Notes: generated by a model not told the origin, from the letters alone. Counted from the stretch's first letter, positions 37,622-48,040 are shown. The stretch: 64,000 nt of DNA from Mycolicibacterium sp. CBMA 226 (GCF_009729075.1 NZ_VTGY01000012.1:186001-250000); one strand, 5' to 3'. Program-made: numbers and translations.

Positions 37622-38077
37622 ATGGCGCAGGATGCAGATATCGCCGCCGTCATGTCGAATGCAGCCCAGGACATCGGCAGCTTCATCCGCACCCAGCGGG
37701 AGGCTGCGCAGGTCTCGGTCCGCCAGCTCGCTGAGAAGGCGGGTGTCAGCAACCCCTACCTGAGCCAGATCGAGCGTGGCCTGCGCAAGCCGTCGGCCGA
37801 TGTGCTGAACCAGATCGCCAAGGCGCTCAGGGTTTCGGCCGAAGTGCTTTACGTAAGGGCCGGGATTCTGGAGCCCAGCGCTGCCGGCGAGGTGCGCGAC
37901 GCCATCATCGCCGACCTCTCGATCACCGAGCGGCAGAAGCAGGTGCTGCTCGACATCTACACGTCCTTCCGGCAGCAGAACGATGCCGAGTCCAAACCGC
38001 TTCCTGATCAGCCTGAATTGGAAGCCGCAAGTGAGGAGCAGACAACGACGACTGACACTCACCAAGTAGCGAACTGA
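37622..38077 (+). CDS. XRE family regulator (Rv0474-like)
   Basis: A 151-aa regulator with an N-terminal Xre helix-turn-helix (about 20-75: VRQLAEKAGVSNPYLSQIER) and an acidic Thr-rich tail. ATG 37622 has a GGGGAAC site. It lies 33 bp upstream of hbhA, in the same order as Rv0474-Rv0475, and probably regulates this operon and itself. Confidence 0.9.
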   Translation: MAQDADIAAVMSNAAQDIGSFIRTQREAAQVSVRQLAEKAGVSNPYLSQIERGLRKPSADVLNQIAKALRVSAEVLYVRAGILEPSAAGEVRDAIIADLSITERQKQVLLDIYTSFRQQNDAESKPLPDQPELEAASEEQTTTTDTHQVAN

Positions 38078-38110
38078 CCAACGCAGTACCCGAGAAAGGA
38101 AACAAAGACC

Positions 38111-38797
38111 ATGGCAGAGAACAAAGAGACCAGCCAGCCCACCATCGAAGACCTGAAGGCCCCCTTGTTCGCCGCCGTCGGCGCCGCGGACCTGGCCCTG
38201 GCCACCGTCAACGAGATCGTCGCCAGCCTGCGTGAGCGTGCCGAAGAGGCCCGCACCGATGCCAACGCCCGCGTCGAAGAGGGCCGCGCCCGCCTGACCA
38301 AGCTGCAGGAAGAACTGCCGGGCCAGGTTGAGGAGCTGCGCGAGAAGTTCAGCACCGAAGAGCTGCGCAAGGCCGCCGAGACCTACGCCGAGAACGCGCA
38401 GGCCACCTACAACAAGCTGGTCGAGCGTGGCGAGGCCGCGCTGGAGCGCCTGCGCACCCAGTCGTCGATCGAGAGCGTGCGCGAGCGCGTCGAGGACGTC
38501 CGTGGCCGGGTCGAGAACTACACCGAGCAGGTCACTGAGCTGACCCAGGACGCCCTGGGCAACGTTGCCAGCCAGACCCGCGCCGTCGGCGAGCGTGCCG
38601 CCAAGCTGGTCGGCGTCGAACTGCCCGAGAAGGACGAGGCCCCGGCCAAGGCTGCCAAGAAGGCTGCTCCGGCCAAGACTGCCGCCAAGAAGGCCGCCCC
38701 GGCCAAGGCTGCTGCGACCAAGGCCGCGCCGGCCAAGGCTGCCGCCAAGGCTCCGGCGAAGAAGGCCGCTCCGGCCAAGAAGGTCACGCAGAAGTAA
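38111..38797 (+). CDS. hbhA: heparin-binding hemagglutinin
   Basis: A 228-aa surface adhesin. Residues about 10-160 are strongly coiled-coil (repeated Glu/Arg/Leu heptads), and residues 174-228 form the Lys/Ala/Pro-rich tail ([18 protein letters not shown] repeats) that binds heparan sulfate and is methylated in M. tuberculosis. There is no signal peptide, as in known HbhA. A GAAAGGA site precedes ATG 38111. Confidence 0.96.
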   Translation: MAENKETSQPTIEDLKAPLFAAVGAADLALATVNEIVASLRERAEEARTDANARVEEGRARLTKLQEELPGQVEELREKFSTEELRKAAETYAENAQATYNKLVERGEAALERLRTQSSIESVRERVEDVRGRVENYTEQVTELTQDALGNVASQTRAVGERAAKLVGVELPEKDEAPAKAAKKAAPAKTAAKKAAPAKAAATKAAPAKAAAKAPAKKAAPAKKVTQK

Positions 38798-38849
38798 CCA
38801 GAAGTAATCGGGTTCGACGTCAAGGGCGTAACCCACATAGGCTGAGGGC

Positions 38850-39134
38850 GTGTACCTCGGAAGCCTGGTGGGTTACGTCCTTTTCGCATTGCAGATCGCG
38901 GTGCTCGCCACGACTGTGTACGCATTCGTGCATGCCGCCATGCAGCGGCCCGACGCCTACACCGCGGTCGACAAACTGACCAAGCCGGTGTGGCTGGCGA
39001 TCCTCGGCGGCGGCGCGGTACTGGGCTGGATCATCGGCCCGCCGGTGGGCGCGGCCATCGCCGCCTGCGCAGCCGGTGTGTACCTGGTCGATGTGAAGCC
39101 CAAACTCCTTGAGGTCCAAGGGAAATCCCGGTAG
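38850..39134 (+). CDS. DUF2516 family membrane protein (Rv0476-like)
   Basis: A 94-aa protein with an N-terminal span ([21 protein letters not shown]) and one or two further hydrophobic segments (about 47-80). It starts with GTG 38850 about 50 bp after hbhA; a TAGGCT box lies 6 nt before it. The next gene begins 3 bp after its stop. Function unknown. Confidence 0.85.
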   Translation: MYLGSLVGYVLFALQIAVLATTVYAFVHAAMQRPDAYTAVDKLTKPVWLAILGGGAVLGWIIGPPVGAAIAACAAGVYLVDVKPKLLEVQGKSR

Positions 39135-39137
39135 TCG

Positions 39138-39572
39138 GTGCGTTCGATCCGGTTCGGGTTGCTGGCTGCCGCGGCGTTGGCGCTGGCCCCGCAAGCCCTG
39201 GCAGACCCGGTTGATCCCGTCGTTCCCGGCGTTCCACAACCTGTTCCACCGCCGCCCTACGTCGACCACACCAGGTGGACGGTGTGGGACGGCGCGTCGA
39301 GCCTGCGGGTGTATCCGACGCCGGCCGGCCGGCGCGCGTCGGGCCTCGGCGCCACGCAGCCGGGAGACGAGGCCTGGTCTGAGGTCCTGAACCTGGCGCC
39401 GGATGCCGACACCCCGGGGATGCGCGCACAGTTCATGTGCCACTGGTATTTCGCCGAAGCCGCCGCGCCCGGCAAGACCAGCTGGAATCTCGAGCCGTGG
39501 CGCCCGGTGGTTGACGACAACCAGATGTTGAGAGCGCGTTGCAATCCCGGTGGCGCAGAGGAGCCGTTCTGA
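39138..39572 (+). CDS. secreted DUF2599 protein (Rv0477-like)
   Basis: A 144-aa exported protein. Residues 1-22 are a signal peptide ending in ALA; a Pro/Val-rich linker follows ([20 protein letters not shown]), then a compact domain with two Cys (FMCHWYF and RARCNP) that could form a disulfide. GTG 39138 lies 3 bp after the DUF2516 stop and deoC begins 1 bp after this gene, so the three are cotranscribed. Confidence 0.87.
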   Translation: MRSIRFGLLAAAALALAPQALADPVDPVVPGVPQPVPPPPYVDHTRWTVWDGASSLRVYPTPAGRRASGLGATQPGDEAWSEVLNLAPDADTPGMRAQFMCHWYFAEAAAPGKTSWNLEPWRPVVDDNQMLRARCNPGGAEEPF

Positions 39573-39573
39573 T

Positions 39574-40254
39574 ATGAGTTGGACCCGCGAGCGGGTGGCC
39601 GCCCTGGTCGACCACACGCTGCTCAAGCCGGAGGCGACCGCCTCGGACGTGGCGAGTCTGTGCTGGGAGGCCGCCGATCTGCGGGTCTGCGCGGTCTGTG
39701 TGTCGCCGTCGATGCTGGGCGCGGTCGAGGTGCCCGAGCGCGTCAAGATCGCCACTGTCGTGGGATTCCCGTCGGGCAAGCATGATTCGCAGATCAAGGC
39801 CCGGGAGGCGGCGCTGTCGGTCGTCGGGGCCGACGGCCGGCGCGGCGCCGACGAGATCGACATGGTGATCGACGTGGGCGCCGCCATCTCAGGGGATATC
39901 TCGGCGGTGTTCGCCGACATCGCCGCCGTCCGCGGGGCTGCCCCGACGGCGGTGCTGAAGGTGATCGTCGAGTCCGCGGCACTGCTGACCATGGCCGGTG
40001 CGCCGACACTGGCCGACGTCTGCCGTGCGGCCGCCGATGCGGGCGCCGATTTCGTGAAGACCTCCACCGGATTCCATCCCGCGGGCGGTGCGTCCGTGCA
40101 GGCGGTGGAGATCATGGCGCAGACCGTCCCGGCGCTGGGTATCAAAGCCAGTGGCGGCATCCGGGAGGCCGCCGACGCCGTGGCGATGCTGGACGCCGGC
40201 GCCACCCGGCTCGGGCTGTCCGGTACCCGCGCCGTCCTCGACGGGCTCGGCTAG
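39574..40254 (+). CDS. deoC: deoxyribose-phosphate aldolase
   Basis: A 226-aa class I aldolase, which cleaves 2-deoxyribose 5-phosphate into acetaldehyde and glyceraldehyde 3-phosphate. Schiff-base Lys162 lies in VKTSTG and the second Lys191 in KASGGI; Asp100 in EIDMVIDVG is also in place. The start at ATG 39574 is 1 bp after the preceding stop. Confidence 0.96.
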   Translation: MSWTRERVAALVDHTLLKPEATASDVASLCWEAADLRVCAVCVSPSMLGAVEVPERVKIATVVGFPSGKHDSQIKAREAALSVVGADGRRGADEIDMVIDVGAAISGDISAVFADIAAVRGAAPTAVLKVIVESAALLTMAGAPTLADVCRAAADAGADFVKTSTGFHPAGGASVQAVEIMAQTVPALGIKASGGIREAADAVAMLDAGATRLGLSGTRAVLDGLG

Positions 40255-40256
40255 GG

Positions 40257-40305
40257 GATTTGTGCACGATTTTCCGCGCTCACCGCGGAAAATCATGCAC
40301 AAATC
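40257..40305. repeat. dispersed palindromic element, copy 2 (GATTTGTGCACGA family)
   Basis: Arms 40257-40278 and 40284-40305 pair over 22 bp with one mismatch. The sequence GATTTGTGCACGA and the CCGCG core repeat the element at 14598-14650. It lies between deoC and the convergent LmeA-like gene. Confidence 0.88.
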
Positions 40306-40312
40306 GCTGCGA

Positions 40313-41290
40313 TCAGAGCCCCGCGAAGCAGGAGTTCTGTTGTGCGAGTGGGATCGTCGCGTTCTTGGTGCCGAACTTCGCGGTCACGCCGGTACCGGTG
40401 ACCTGCAGGCTTTCCGGGTGGATGCCCATCGGGTAGTCCTTGGTCAGCTGCGACGCGAACATATCCAGCGCCGGCTGGATCGACTCGCGCGGCAGCAGGA
40501 AGCCGAGCCCGGTCAGCTGCTCCACCTTGAGCGAGATGGTGCCGTCGGTCAGCGTCGGCTTGGCGACGATCTGGGTCATCGGCGCGTCCAGCACGATGGT
40601 GCCCGACGACGGGTCGGTGGTCACGTCGGACACCAGGCCACCCAGCACGGGGACGGTGTCGGCAATGGTCTGCTTGATGCCGTCGGCCGACCAGTTGACC
40701 GTCGCGTCGAGCGCCCCGATGGTGCCGGCCGAATTGGCCGTCTTCTCGAGCTTGACGTCGCTGATCGTGATCTGGGCCTTCATGCCCTTGGCGAACCGCA
40801 CCTGGTTGCCGGCCGTGGTCACCGTGATCTTGTCGTAGTTGCTGTTGGCGACCTGCCACAGGAACGGCGTGGGGCCGAACGCGACGTCGACCTTGTCCTG
40901 GACCACGCACTGCACCGCGCCCGAGACGACGCTGTTGCCACGGCTGCGGGCGTAGAACTCGCCGCCGACGACACCGGCCGCCGACAGTGCGAGCGCGATG
41001 ACGATGATCAGGATCAGTGACATCGGGTCGCGCAACAGGTCCATGACGCTGCGACGCTTTTTCGGCGGATCGGTGGCGGGCACCTGCTGGGGAGCCGGGT
41101 ACGACGTGGGGGGGACGTCGGCGCCGTAGGCGGGGGGCACGTCGGCCGCAGCCGGTGCCGGTTGTTCGGTGGCCGTCAGCACCTCGGTGGGCTGGGCACC
41201 CGGAGCCGCGGGGGCGTGGGTCGCCTCCGGCGCGGGCTCGGCGGATGGTGCAGCGTCCTCATTGGCAGGGCGGGCCCAGGGGTCAGTCAC
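40313..41290 (-). CDS. LmeA-like DUF2993 membrane protein (Rv0479c-like)
   Basis: A 325-aa protein. A Pro/Ala-rich cytoplasmic part (1-80) precedes one membrane span (about 90-112) and an extracytoplasmic DUF2993 domain (about 120-325). The family includes LmeA, which acts in lipomannan elongation. It overlaps the nitrilase-like gene by 4 bp (ATGA), so translation is coupled. Confidence 0.85.
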   Translation of the reverse strand: MTDPWARPANEDAAPSAEPAPEATHAPAAPGAQPTEVLTATEQPAPAAADVPPAYGADVPPTSYPAPQQVPATDPPKKRRSVMDLLRDPMSLILIIVIALALSAAGVVGGEFYARSRGNSVVSGAVQCVVQDKVDVAFGPTPFLWQVANSNYDKITVTTAGNQVRFAKGMKAQITISDVKLEKTANSAGTIGALDATVNWSADGIKQTIADTVPVLGGLVSDVTTDPSSGTIVLDAPMTQIVAKPTLTDGTISLKVEQLTGLGFLLPRESIQPALDMFASQLTKDYPMGIHPESLQVTGTGVTAKFGTKNATIPLAQQNSCFAGL

Positions 41291-42117
41291 CCTTGCGATT
41301 GTGCCTTACGCGGAATCGTGGTGCGGTTGCGCAGCACGGCGATGGTCTCGCGGGCCCGCTCGACCGCGGCCAGGTCGACGTCGGTGACCAGCAGTTCCGC
41401 GTCGAGGCCGGCCTGCACGACGATGTCGCCGGTGGGGGAGACCACAAGACTGCCGCCGCTGCCGGTCGGCCCCTTCTTGGCGAGTTCGTCACCGGGGTAC
41501 GGCTGGCCAACGGCGGCGACGAGGCAGCTGGTGTCGAGCGCGCGGGCGCGGGCCAGCAGCGTCCACTGATCGAGCTTGCCCGGGCCCGACCCCCACGACG
41601 CGTGGACGGTCAGCAGCTTGGCGCCGCGTTCGGCGAGCTCCAGGTGCAGTTCCGGGAAGCGGATGTCGTAACACGTCGTGAGGCCGACGGGAACGGCGCC
41701 GTCGGCGCTCGGAACGTCGATCACGACTGGCTCGAAACCCCTTGCCACAGTTCGTGATTCGGTGAATCCGAAGGCATCGTAGAGATGGATTTTGTGGTAG
41801 TGCGCGTCCAGGCCCGGACCGCTGGCGATCAGGGTGTTGGTGAGGCGGCCGTCTGTGTCGTCCTCGGCCGGGCAGAACATCCCCGCCACCACCGTGACAC
41901 CCGCACGTTCGGCGATGTCCCGCACCGCATCGGCCCACGGGCCGTCGAGCGGTTGTGCCACGGGCGCGAGCGGCACCCCGAACCGGCACATCGTCGCCTC
42001 GGGGAACAACACCAGGTCAGCACCCGCGTCGGCGGCGCGCGCCGTTTGGTCGGCGACCAGTTCCAGGTTGGCTTCGGGGTCGGTGCCTGCGCCGATCTGG
42101 GCCAGTGCGATGCGCAT
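41287..42117 (-). CDS. carbon-nitrogen hydrolase (nitrilase superfamily)
   Basis: A 276-aa amidase of the nitrilase superfamily with the Glu-Lys-Cys triad intact: Glu40 (LFPEA), Lys109 (YHKIH) and Cys149 (TTCYDIRFPE). The Nit/omega-amidase type is most likely, but the substrate is not certain. It equals Rv0480c by position and overlaps the start of the LmeA-like gene. Confidence 0.92.
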   Translation of the reverse strand: MRIALAQIGAGTDPEANLELVADQTARAADAGADLVLFPEATMCRFGVPLAPVAQPLDGPWADAVRDIAERAGVTVVAGMFCPAEDDTDGRLTNTLIASGPGLDAHYHKIHLYDAFGFTESRTVARGFEPVVIDVPSADGAVPVGLTTCYDIRFPELHLELAERGAKLLTVHASWGSGPGKLDQWTLLARARALDTSCLVAAVGQPYPGDELAKKGPTGSGGSLVVSPTGDIVVQAGLDAELLVTDVDLAAVERARETIAVLRNRTTIPRKAQSQG

Positions 42118-42144
42118 ACGGTCAGCGTAGTGACGGCCGCGTGC

Positions 42145-43326
42145 TCAGCGGGTGCAGGCCAGAGCCGGATCCTTGGCGACCGCCATGTGGCGCACGGCAT
42201 CATCGACGCGTTCGGTGGGCAGTTCGCCGCCGTCGACGGCCTGCTGCAGGCGGTCGAGGACGTCCGGCACCTCTTTGGTGGTGATCCACAGCGCCGTGTC
42301 GGCGCCGGCTTGCAGGGCTTTGAGCACCGCTTCCGGCACGCTGTAACGCTGCGTGATGGCGCCCATGCTGGACAGGTCGTCGGTGAACACCGGGCCGTCG
42401 AATGATTGGCCGCCGAAGTTACCCGCCCGCAGTAGGTCGTATGCGGCTCTGGACAGGCTGGCCGGGTCGGTGTCGGTGAGGCCGGGCACCTGCATGTGGC
42501 CGACCATCACGGCGACGGGCCGCTGCGTCGTCAGGGATTGATAGGGAACCAGGTCCAGCGTCTCCAGCTGTGCCAGCGGCGGGGTGACGACGCCGCCCTT
42601 GTGCGAATCGCCGGAGGCGTGGCCGTGGCCGGGGAAGTGCTTGAGCACCGGCAGGAGTCCGGCGTCGCGCAGGCCGGCGGCGTACGCGCCGGCGTAGGCG
42701 GTCACGGCTTCGGCGGTGTTGCCCCAGGACCGGTCGCCGATGACGGTGCCGTCGGCGGCGTCGGTGATGTCGACGACGGGCGCGAAGTCGACGGTGATGC
42801 CGAGATCCTTCATGGCCAGGCCGCGCAGCCTGGCGATCTCACGTACCTGCTCCGGGGTCTTGCCGGCCGCGACCAACTCGCGCGCTGACGGCTGGCTGCC
42901 GATGAGGCCTTTCAGCCGCTGCACGCGGCCACCCTCCTCGTCGACGCTGACGGCCAGCGGTAGCGGCCGCGGCTCCTGCGCCAGCGCGGCCAGGGGAGCG
43001 CCGAGCATCGAGTAGTCGGTCCAGCTCGTGATGAAGATGCCGCCGACCTCCTGCTCCCGCACGACCGCCTGCGCGTCGGCCAGGTTCTTGACCCCGACCA
43101 TCAGCAGCTGGGCCAGTTTCTGGCGCACGCCGAGGGCTTTCACGACGGTGTCCAGCCGGCACGGGACCGGGGCCGGGGCCGCGGCCGGATGGTCGGGGGC
43201 CGGTGGTGGGGCGTCGACGGGCCGGGGCTTGCTCACGACAGCCGCGACGATCAGGGCGACGACGATCACCGCCGCGGCCGAGGCCAGGACGACCGGCGAT
43301 CGCAGTCGGCTGCGGGGTGACGGCAT
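42145..43326 (-). CDS. glycoside hydrolase family 3 beta-N-acetylhexosaminidase
   Basis: A 393-aa GH3 enzyme of the NagZ/LpqI type with KHFPGHG followed by DSHKGG. It would remove N-acetylglucosamine from peptidoglycan fragments. A hydrophobic N-terminal segment (about 11-32) is followed by a Pro/Ala linker, but there is no lipobox Cys there, unlike M. tuberculosis LpqI, so it is probably an anchored or secreted enzyme. It lies upstream of the nitrilase-like gene on the same strand. Confidence 0.88.
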   Translation of the reverse strand: MPSPRSRLRSPVVLASAAAVIVVALIVAAVVSKPRPVDAPPPAPDHPAAAPAPVPCRLDTVVKALGVRQKLAQLLMVGVKNLADAQAVVREQEVGGIFITSWTDYSMLGAPLAALAQEPRPLPLAVSVDEEGGRVQRLKGLIGSQPSARELVAAGKTPEQVREIARLRGLAMKDLGITVDFAPVVDITDAADGTVIGDRSWGNTAEAVTAYAGAYAAGLRDAGLLPVLKHFPGHGHASGDSHKGGVVTPPLAQLETLDLVPYQSLTTQRPVAVMVGHMQVPGLTDTDPASLSRAAYDLLRAGNFGGQSFDGPVFTDDLSSMGAITQRYSVPEAVLKALQAGADTALWITTKEVPDVLDRLQQAVDGGELPTERVDDAVRHMAVAKDPALACTR

Positions 43327-43351
43327 ACGGCGAACCCTATTCGCTGCGTCG

Positions 43352-44185
43352 TCAGGGCGTGGGCGCGACGGCCGACCACGGCACGGTCAGCACGCCGTCG
43401 CGCAGCCGGCGCCGCGGCGGGTCCAGTGGGTAGCCCTCGCCGACCAGCAGATCGAGCATGGCCCGCCACCGAACGCGCGGCCCGAACACGCCGTGCCCGG
43501 CGGTAGTCGCCCACGCGCGGTCCGCAGCCTGCAGCAGCCGGTGGATCGGCTGGCCCGGAACATTGTGGTGGATAAGCACTTTCGGCAGTCGCTCGGCCAG
43601 GTCGGAGGGCCGTTCGATGGCAAACGGGTCGCACGACAACGTCAGGCTCACGGGCCCGTCGGCATCGAGCAGCACCCAGCAGCAGCGCCGGCCCAACTCG
43701 TCGCACGTGCCGTCGACCAGCAGACCGCCCGGTGCCAGTTGCCCCGTCATCTCCGCCCATGCGGCGGGCACGTCGGCAACGTCGTACTGCCGCAACACGT
43801 TAAACGCGCGGACCAAAACCGGTGTGTGCCCGGCCAATTCGAAGCCGCCTAGGCCGAATTCGACGATGTCGCCGGCCAGTTCACGGGCCAGCCGCACCCG
43901 TTCGGGGTGAATCTCGAGGCCGACCACCCGGACGTCGGCCCGGACCGCGCGCAGCCGGGCGGCCAGTTCCACGGTGGTGACGGGTAGCGCGCCGTACCCG
44001 AGGTCGACGACCAACGGTTCGGCAGCGGCGCGCAGCGATGCACGGACGCGCGGCGAGTGCACGAGCCAGCGGTCGCTGCGGCGCAGGCGGTTGTATCCCG
44101 TTGTGCCACGCGTCGGCTGGCCGACAAGTGTGCGCCGTAGCTGGCCCAGGGGGGCGCCCGGTGACCGGCTGACGGGCGAATTCAT
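43352..44185 (-). CDS. class I SAM-dependent methyltransferase-like protein
   Basis: A 277-aa protein. VVDLGYGALPVTTVELAARL (around residue 58) matches a SAM-binding loop, and VVGLEIHPER follows as the acidic second motif. The N-terminal 35 residues are basic. The substrate is not evident. It sits 25 bp upstream of the GH3 gene on the same strand. Confidence 0.8.
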   Translation of the reverse strand: MNSPVSRSPGAPLGQLRRTLVGQPTRGTTGYNRLRRSDRWLVHSPRVRASLRAAAEPLVVDLGYGALPVTTVELAARLRAVRADVRVVGLEIHPERVRLARELAGDIVEFGLGGFELAGHTPVLVRAFNVLRQYDVADVPAAWAEMTGQLAPGGLLVDGTCDELGRRCCWVLLDADGPVSLTLSCDPFAIERPSDLAERLPKVLIHHNVPGQPIHRLLQAADRAWATTAGHGVFGPRVRWRAMLDLLVGEGYPLDPPRRRLRDGVLTVPWSAVAPTP

Positions 44186-44206
44186 GGGCTGATTTTATGG
44201 CCCGGC

Positions 44207-44713
44207 CTACCAGCGGGCGGCGATCCAGTCGCTGGTGAATTTCTGCTCCAACTCGATCAGATATCCGAGTTGCTGCCCCAGCATCGCCTCGAGCTTGCCG
44301 CCGACCAGCGGGATGCGGACCTCGACGGTCGCCGAGAAGTCGAGTCGCGCACCGTCTGCGGTGGACGTCAGGACGCCTCTGCCGGTGATGGTCGCCGGGG
44401 CGCCGGGGACGCGGCTGCGCACCGTCCCGGCGGCACGCCCGTCGGACAACGGGCCCCAATGCTCTTCGCGCACCAGGCTGAGGTCACCGAAGTGGAACTG
44501 GTTGACGATGCTGGGCAGTCCCGCGGCGCGCATGGTCTGGGTGGTGGTGATGTCCGTGCCGCCCTGGCCGTCCTCGGCGAACGAATCGAGGGTCGCCACG
44601 TCGGCGCGGCCCTCCGCCAGCCGGTCCAGCCAGTAGTCCTTGCTGCAGAAAGCCCGATGGACCTGCGCCACGGTGCCGAGGTATTCGGCAACCATGTCGA
44701 AAGAGCGGGCCAT
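44207..44713 (-). CDS. DUF2505 family protein (Rv0481c-like)
   Basis: A 168-aa protein of the START/SRPBCC-like DUF2505 family: MARSFDMVAEYLGTVAQVHR at the N-terminus, a beta-rich centre and a C-terminal helix (KLEAMLGQQLGYLIELEQKF). Such folds bind lipids or other hydrophobic ligands. It diverges from murB with 26 bp between. Confidence 0.87.
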   Translation of the reverse strand: MARSFDMVAEYLGTVAQVHRAFCSKDYWLDRLAEGRADVATLDSFAEDGQGGTDITTTQTMRAAGLPSIVNQFHFGDLSLVREEHWGPLSDGRAAGTVRSRVPGAPATITGRGVLTSTADGARLDFSATVEVRIPLVGGKLEAMLGQQLGYLIELEQKFTSDWIAARW

Positions 44714-44739
44714 AATCGGCCACGCTACCGTTAGCGGCC

Positions 44740-45798
44740 GTGGTCAGTTCGGATATCGGGGGCGCGGCGGTCGACTATGGCGTGCCGCTGGCACCCCTGA
44801 CGTCGTTCCGTGTCGGACCGGTGGCAGCCCGCCTGATCACCTGCGATACCACCGACAAGGTGGTGGGGGCGCTCACCGCGTTGCGGGACGAGACGGGCCC
44901 GCTGCTGGTCCTGGCGGGCGGGTCGAATGTGCTGGTCGCCGACGATTTGAGTGACTTGACCGTCGTCCTGCTGGCGAACACCGAGATCACCGTCGAGGGC
45001 AATGTGGTGCGGGCCGAGGCCGGCGCACTGTGGGACGACGTGGTCGTCGCCTCGCTGGCGCACGGGCTCGGCGGCCTGGAATGCCTGTCCGGGATCCCGG
45101 GCTCGGCGGGGGCGACGCCGGTGCAGAACGTCGGGGCGTACGGCGCCGAGGTCGCCGACACCATCAGCCGCGTCCGGCTGTTCGACCGCGCGACCGGCAC
45201 GGACAGCTGGGTCAGCCCCGAGACATTGGATTTCGGCTACCGGCACAGTGTGCTGAAGAACTCCGACCACGCCGTCGTGCTGGAGGTGGAGTTCACCCTG
45301 GACGCCGACGGCCTCAGCGCCCCGCTGCGGTACGGCGAACTGGCGACCCGGCTGGGCGCGGAGCCGGGCACGCGCGTCGACGCCCTCGCGGTCCGTGAGG
45401 CGGTGCTGGCGTTGCGGCGCGGCAAGGGCATGGTGTCCGACGCAGCCGACCACGACACCTGGAGCGCCGGTTCGTTCTTCACCAACCCGGTCGTCCCGCC
45501 GGACGTCTTCGAGCGCATCCGCGACGGCGCAGCCGGCCCGGTGCCCAATTACCCCGCGCCGAACGGGGTCAAGCTGGCTGCCGGCTGGCTCGTCGAACAG
45601 GCCGGTTTCGGCAAGGGCTACCCGGGCGACGGCGCCCCGGCCCGGCTTTCCACGAAGCACGCGCTGGCCCTGACGAATCGGGGCTTTGCTGGCAGCGCGG
45701 ACGTATTAGCGCTGGCCAGGACGGTTCGGGACGGCGTCAAGGCCGCTTTCGGGATAGATCTCACACCGGAACCGTGCTTAATCGGCTGTTCGCTGTAG
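44740..45798 (+). CDS. murB: UDP-N-acetylenolpyruvoylglucosamine reductase
   Basis: A 352-aa FAD enzyme making UDP-MurNAc from UDP-GlcNAc-enolpyruvate for peptidoglycan. It has TSFRVGP, the FAD loop [26 protein letters not shown] and the reductant Ser in [13 protein letters not shown] 44740 follows TACCGT, so it may be leaderless. It is 14 bp upstream of lprQ; the two likely share function in the cell wall. Confidence 0.96.
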   Translation: MVSSDIGGAAVDYGVPLAPLTSFRVGPVAARLITCDTTDKVVGALTALRDETGPLLVLAGGSNVLVADDLSDLTVVLLANTEITVEGNVVRAEAGALWDDVVVASLAHGLGGLECLSGIPGSAGATPVQNVGAYGAEVADTISRVRLFDRATGTDSWVSPETLDFGYRHSVLKNSDHAVVLEVEFTLDADGLSAPLRYGELATRLGAEPGTRVDALAVREAVLALRRGKGMVSDAADHDTWSAGSFFTNPVVPPDVFERIRDGAAGPVPNYPAPNGVKLAAGWLVEQAGFGKGYPGDGAPARLSTKHALALTNRGFAGSADVLALARTVRDGVKAAFGIDLTPEPCLIGCSL

Positions 45799-45812
45799 GT
45801 AAATTCAAACCC

Positions 45813-47234
45813 GTGAGTGTGAACCGGCGACAGATGCTGACCGCGATTGCCGTCGGCACCTCCGGCGTGCTCGCCGCGTGTTCCGACAAATCTGGCACGT
45901 CATCCTCTTCGGGCCCCGCCAAAGAGACCGCGGCGCCCGTCATCACCTACCGGCCCGCCAACGGCGCCACCGACGTCGTGCCGACCAGCAGCATCGGGGT
46001 GGACGTCACCGACGGCTGGTTTCAGAAGCTGACACTCACCAACGCCGACGGCAAGGTCGTCGCCGCGGTGTTCAACAAGGACCGCACATCGTTCAACACC
46101 GCCGAGCCGCTCGGCTTCGGTGCGACGTACACGTTCTCCGGTTCCGTCGTCGGCCGTGACGGCAAAGCCGTGCCGGTGTCCGCGACGTTCACCACGGTGA
46201 ACCCGACCAAGCAGGTCAACGGGCAGTTCCAGCTCGCCGACGGGCAGACCGTCGGGGTGGCGGCGCCGATCATCCTGCAGTTCGACGCCACGATCAGCGA
46301 CAAGGCCGCGGTCGAGCGCAACGTCAAAGTCACCACCGAGCCGCCCGTCGAGGGCAGTTGGGCCTGGTTGCCCGACGAGCGCGAAGGCGCCCGCATGCAC
46401 TGGCGGACGCGCGAGTACTACCCCCCGGGCACCAAGGTCAGCGTCTCGGCCAAGTTGTACGGCGTGCCGTTCGGCGACGGCGCCTACGGTGCCCAGGACA
46501 GCACGCTGGAGATCAACATCGGCCGCCGCCAAGTCGTCAAGGCGGACGCCACCAGCCACCGCATCCAGGTGATCAACGACGGCGGTGTGCTCTTCGACTT
46601 CCCCTGTAGTTACGGTGAGGCCGACAAGCCCCGCAACGTCACCCGCAGCGGAATCCATGTCGTCACCGAGAAGTACGCGGACTTCTGGATGTCCAACCCG
46701 GCCGCCGGCTACGACCACGTCCACGAACGCTGGGCCGTCCGGATCTCGAACAACGGTGAGTTCATCCACGCGAACCCGGCGAGCTCGGGTGCGCAGGGCA
46801 ACACCAACGTCACCAACGGCTGTATCAACCTGTCGACCGACAATGCCCAGCAGTATTTCCAGACCGCCATCTACGGCGACCCGGTCGAGGTGACCGGCAC
46901 GACCATCCAGCTGTCCTACGCCGACGGCGACCTCTGGGACTGGGCTGTCGACTGGGCCACCTGGGTGTCGATGTCGGCGCTGCCGCCGGCGAATGCGGCA
47001 CCGCCGGAGACGTCGATCCCGCAGAGTGCGCCGGCCACCCCGACCGATGCGCCGACGTACTCGGGTACCCCGACCACCACGACGACACCGCCGCCGCAGG
47101 GGCCGGCCACGTCGTCGACGACCCCGTCGACTTCGACGTCGTCGTCAACCTCGACCTCGACGTCGTCGTCAACCTCGACTACGACTACGACTTCGACGTC
47201 GGTGGCCCCGACGACTACTTCGGCTGCCGGTTGA
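45813..47234 (+). CDS. lprQ: L,D-transpeptidase lipoprotein LprQ (Ldt5-like)
   Basis: A 473-aa L,D-transpeptidase that makes 3-3 cross-links in peptidoglycan. GTG 45813 gives a lipoprotein signal with a twin-Arg-like NRRQML and a lipobox LAAC (Cys23). Two Ig-like domains precede a YkuD domain with His319 and the catalytic Cys337. The residues before Cys read NGC, where the usual motif is S/T-HGC. The C-terminus is a Thr/Ser/Pro-rich tail. It overlaps the convergent SDR gene by 20 bp. Confidence 0.93.
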   Translation: MSVNRRQMLTAIAVGTSGVLAACSDKSGTSSSSGPAKETAAPVITYRPANGATDVVPTSSIGVDVTDGWFQKLTLTNADGKVVAAVFNKDRTSFNTAEPLGFGATYTFSGSVVGRDGKAVPVSATFTTVNPTKQVNGQFQLADGQTVGVAAPIILQFDATISDKAAVERNVKVTTEPPVEGSWAWLPDEREGARMHWRTREYYPPGTKVSVSAKLYGVPFGDGAYGAQDSTLEINIGRRQVVKADATSHRIQVINDGGVLFDFPCSYGEADKPRNVTRSGIHVVTEKYADFWMSNPAAGYDHVHERWAVRISNNGEFIHANPASSGAQGNTNVTNGCINLSTDNAQQYFQTAIYGDPVEVTGTTIQLSYADGDLWDWAVDWATWVSMSALPPANAAPPETSIPQSAPATPTDAPTYSGTPTTTTTPPPQGPATSSTTPSTSTSSSTSTSTSSSTSTTTTTSTSVAPTTTSAAG

Positions 47235-47976
47235 ACCGGCTGTAGGGTGCCTGATCACGCGGCCGCATCACGATCTGGTCCAGATCGACGTGCGGTGGCC
47301 GTGACGCCACGAATCCGATGACCTCGGCGACGTCCTCGGCGACCAGGGGCGTGATGCCCTGGTACACCGCATCGGCGCGCTCGGCATCGCCGTCGAACCG
47401 CACCAGGGAGAACTCCGTCTCCACGGCGCCGGGCGCAATCTCGGTGAGCCGCACCGGTTTTCCCAGCAGTTCACCGCGCAGGGTGCGGTGCAGCGCCCCC
47501 TGTCCGTGCTTGGCGGCGATGTACCCGGCGCCGTTGTCGTAGGTCTCCAACGCCGCGATGGACGTGACGGTGACGACCAGTCCGTCGCCCGACTCGATGA
47601 GCGCGGGCAACAACGCGCGGGTGACCCGCAAGGTGCCCAGCACGTTGGTCTGCCACATCCAGTCCCAGTGCGCCAGATCGGCTTCCGCGACAGGCGCCAG
47701 TCCCTTCGCGCCGCCGGCGTTGTTGACCAGGACATGGACCGGCCCCAGGCCGCTGATCTGGGCCGCAAGTGCGTCCACCGACGCCTGGTCGGTGACGTCG
47801 GTCACAACCGCGGTGCCGCCGATCTCGGCTGCCAGCGCAGTGATCCGGTCCGCGCGGCGAGCCGCGCAGACAACGTGAAAACCAAGGGCGGCAAGGGTTT
47901 TCGCGGTGGCGGCGCCGATTCCGGAACTGGCGCCGGTGACCACCGCGACACGTACGGAGCGTTCGTCAGCTGGCAT
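47215..47976 (-). CDS. short-chain dehydrogenase/reductase (Rv0484c-like)
   Basis: A 253-aa classical [11 protein letters not shown] near residue 14, NNAG, Ser in [11 protein letters not shown] and YIAAKHG with Tyr and Lys spaced as usual. The substrate is unknown. ATG 47976 is used; an ATG six codons upstream is also in frame. Its 3' end overlaps lprQ. Confidence 0.88.
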   Translation of the reverse strand: MPADERSVRVAVVTGASSGIGAATAKTLAALGFHVVCAARRADRITALAAEIGGTAVVTDVTDQASVDALAAQISGLGPVHVLVNNAGGAKGLAPVAEADLAHWDWMWQTNVLGTLRVTRALLPALIESGDGLVVTVTSIAALETYDNGAGYIAAKHGQGALHRTLRGELLGKPVRLTEIAPGAVETEFSLVRFDGDAERADAVYQGITPLVAEDVAEVIGFVASRPPHVDLDQIVMRPRDQAPYSRFNRQPK

Positions 47977-48040
47977 ATGACCGACCTTAGTCATCGGCCG
48001 CGGTGCGCATCGCGATCATTGTGCGGTGCGGTAGGCGTGC

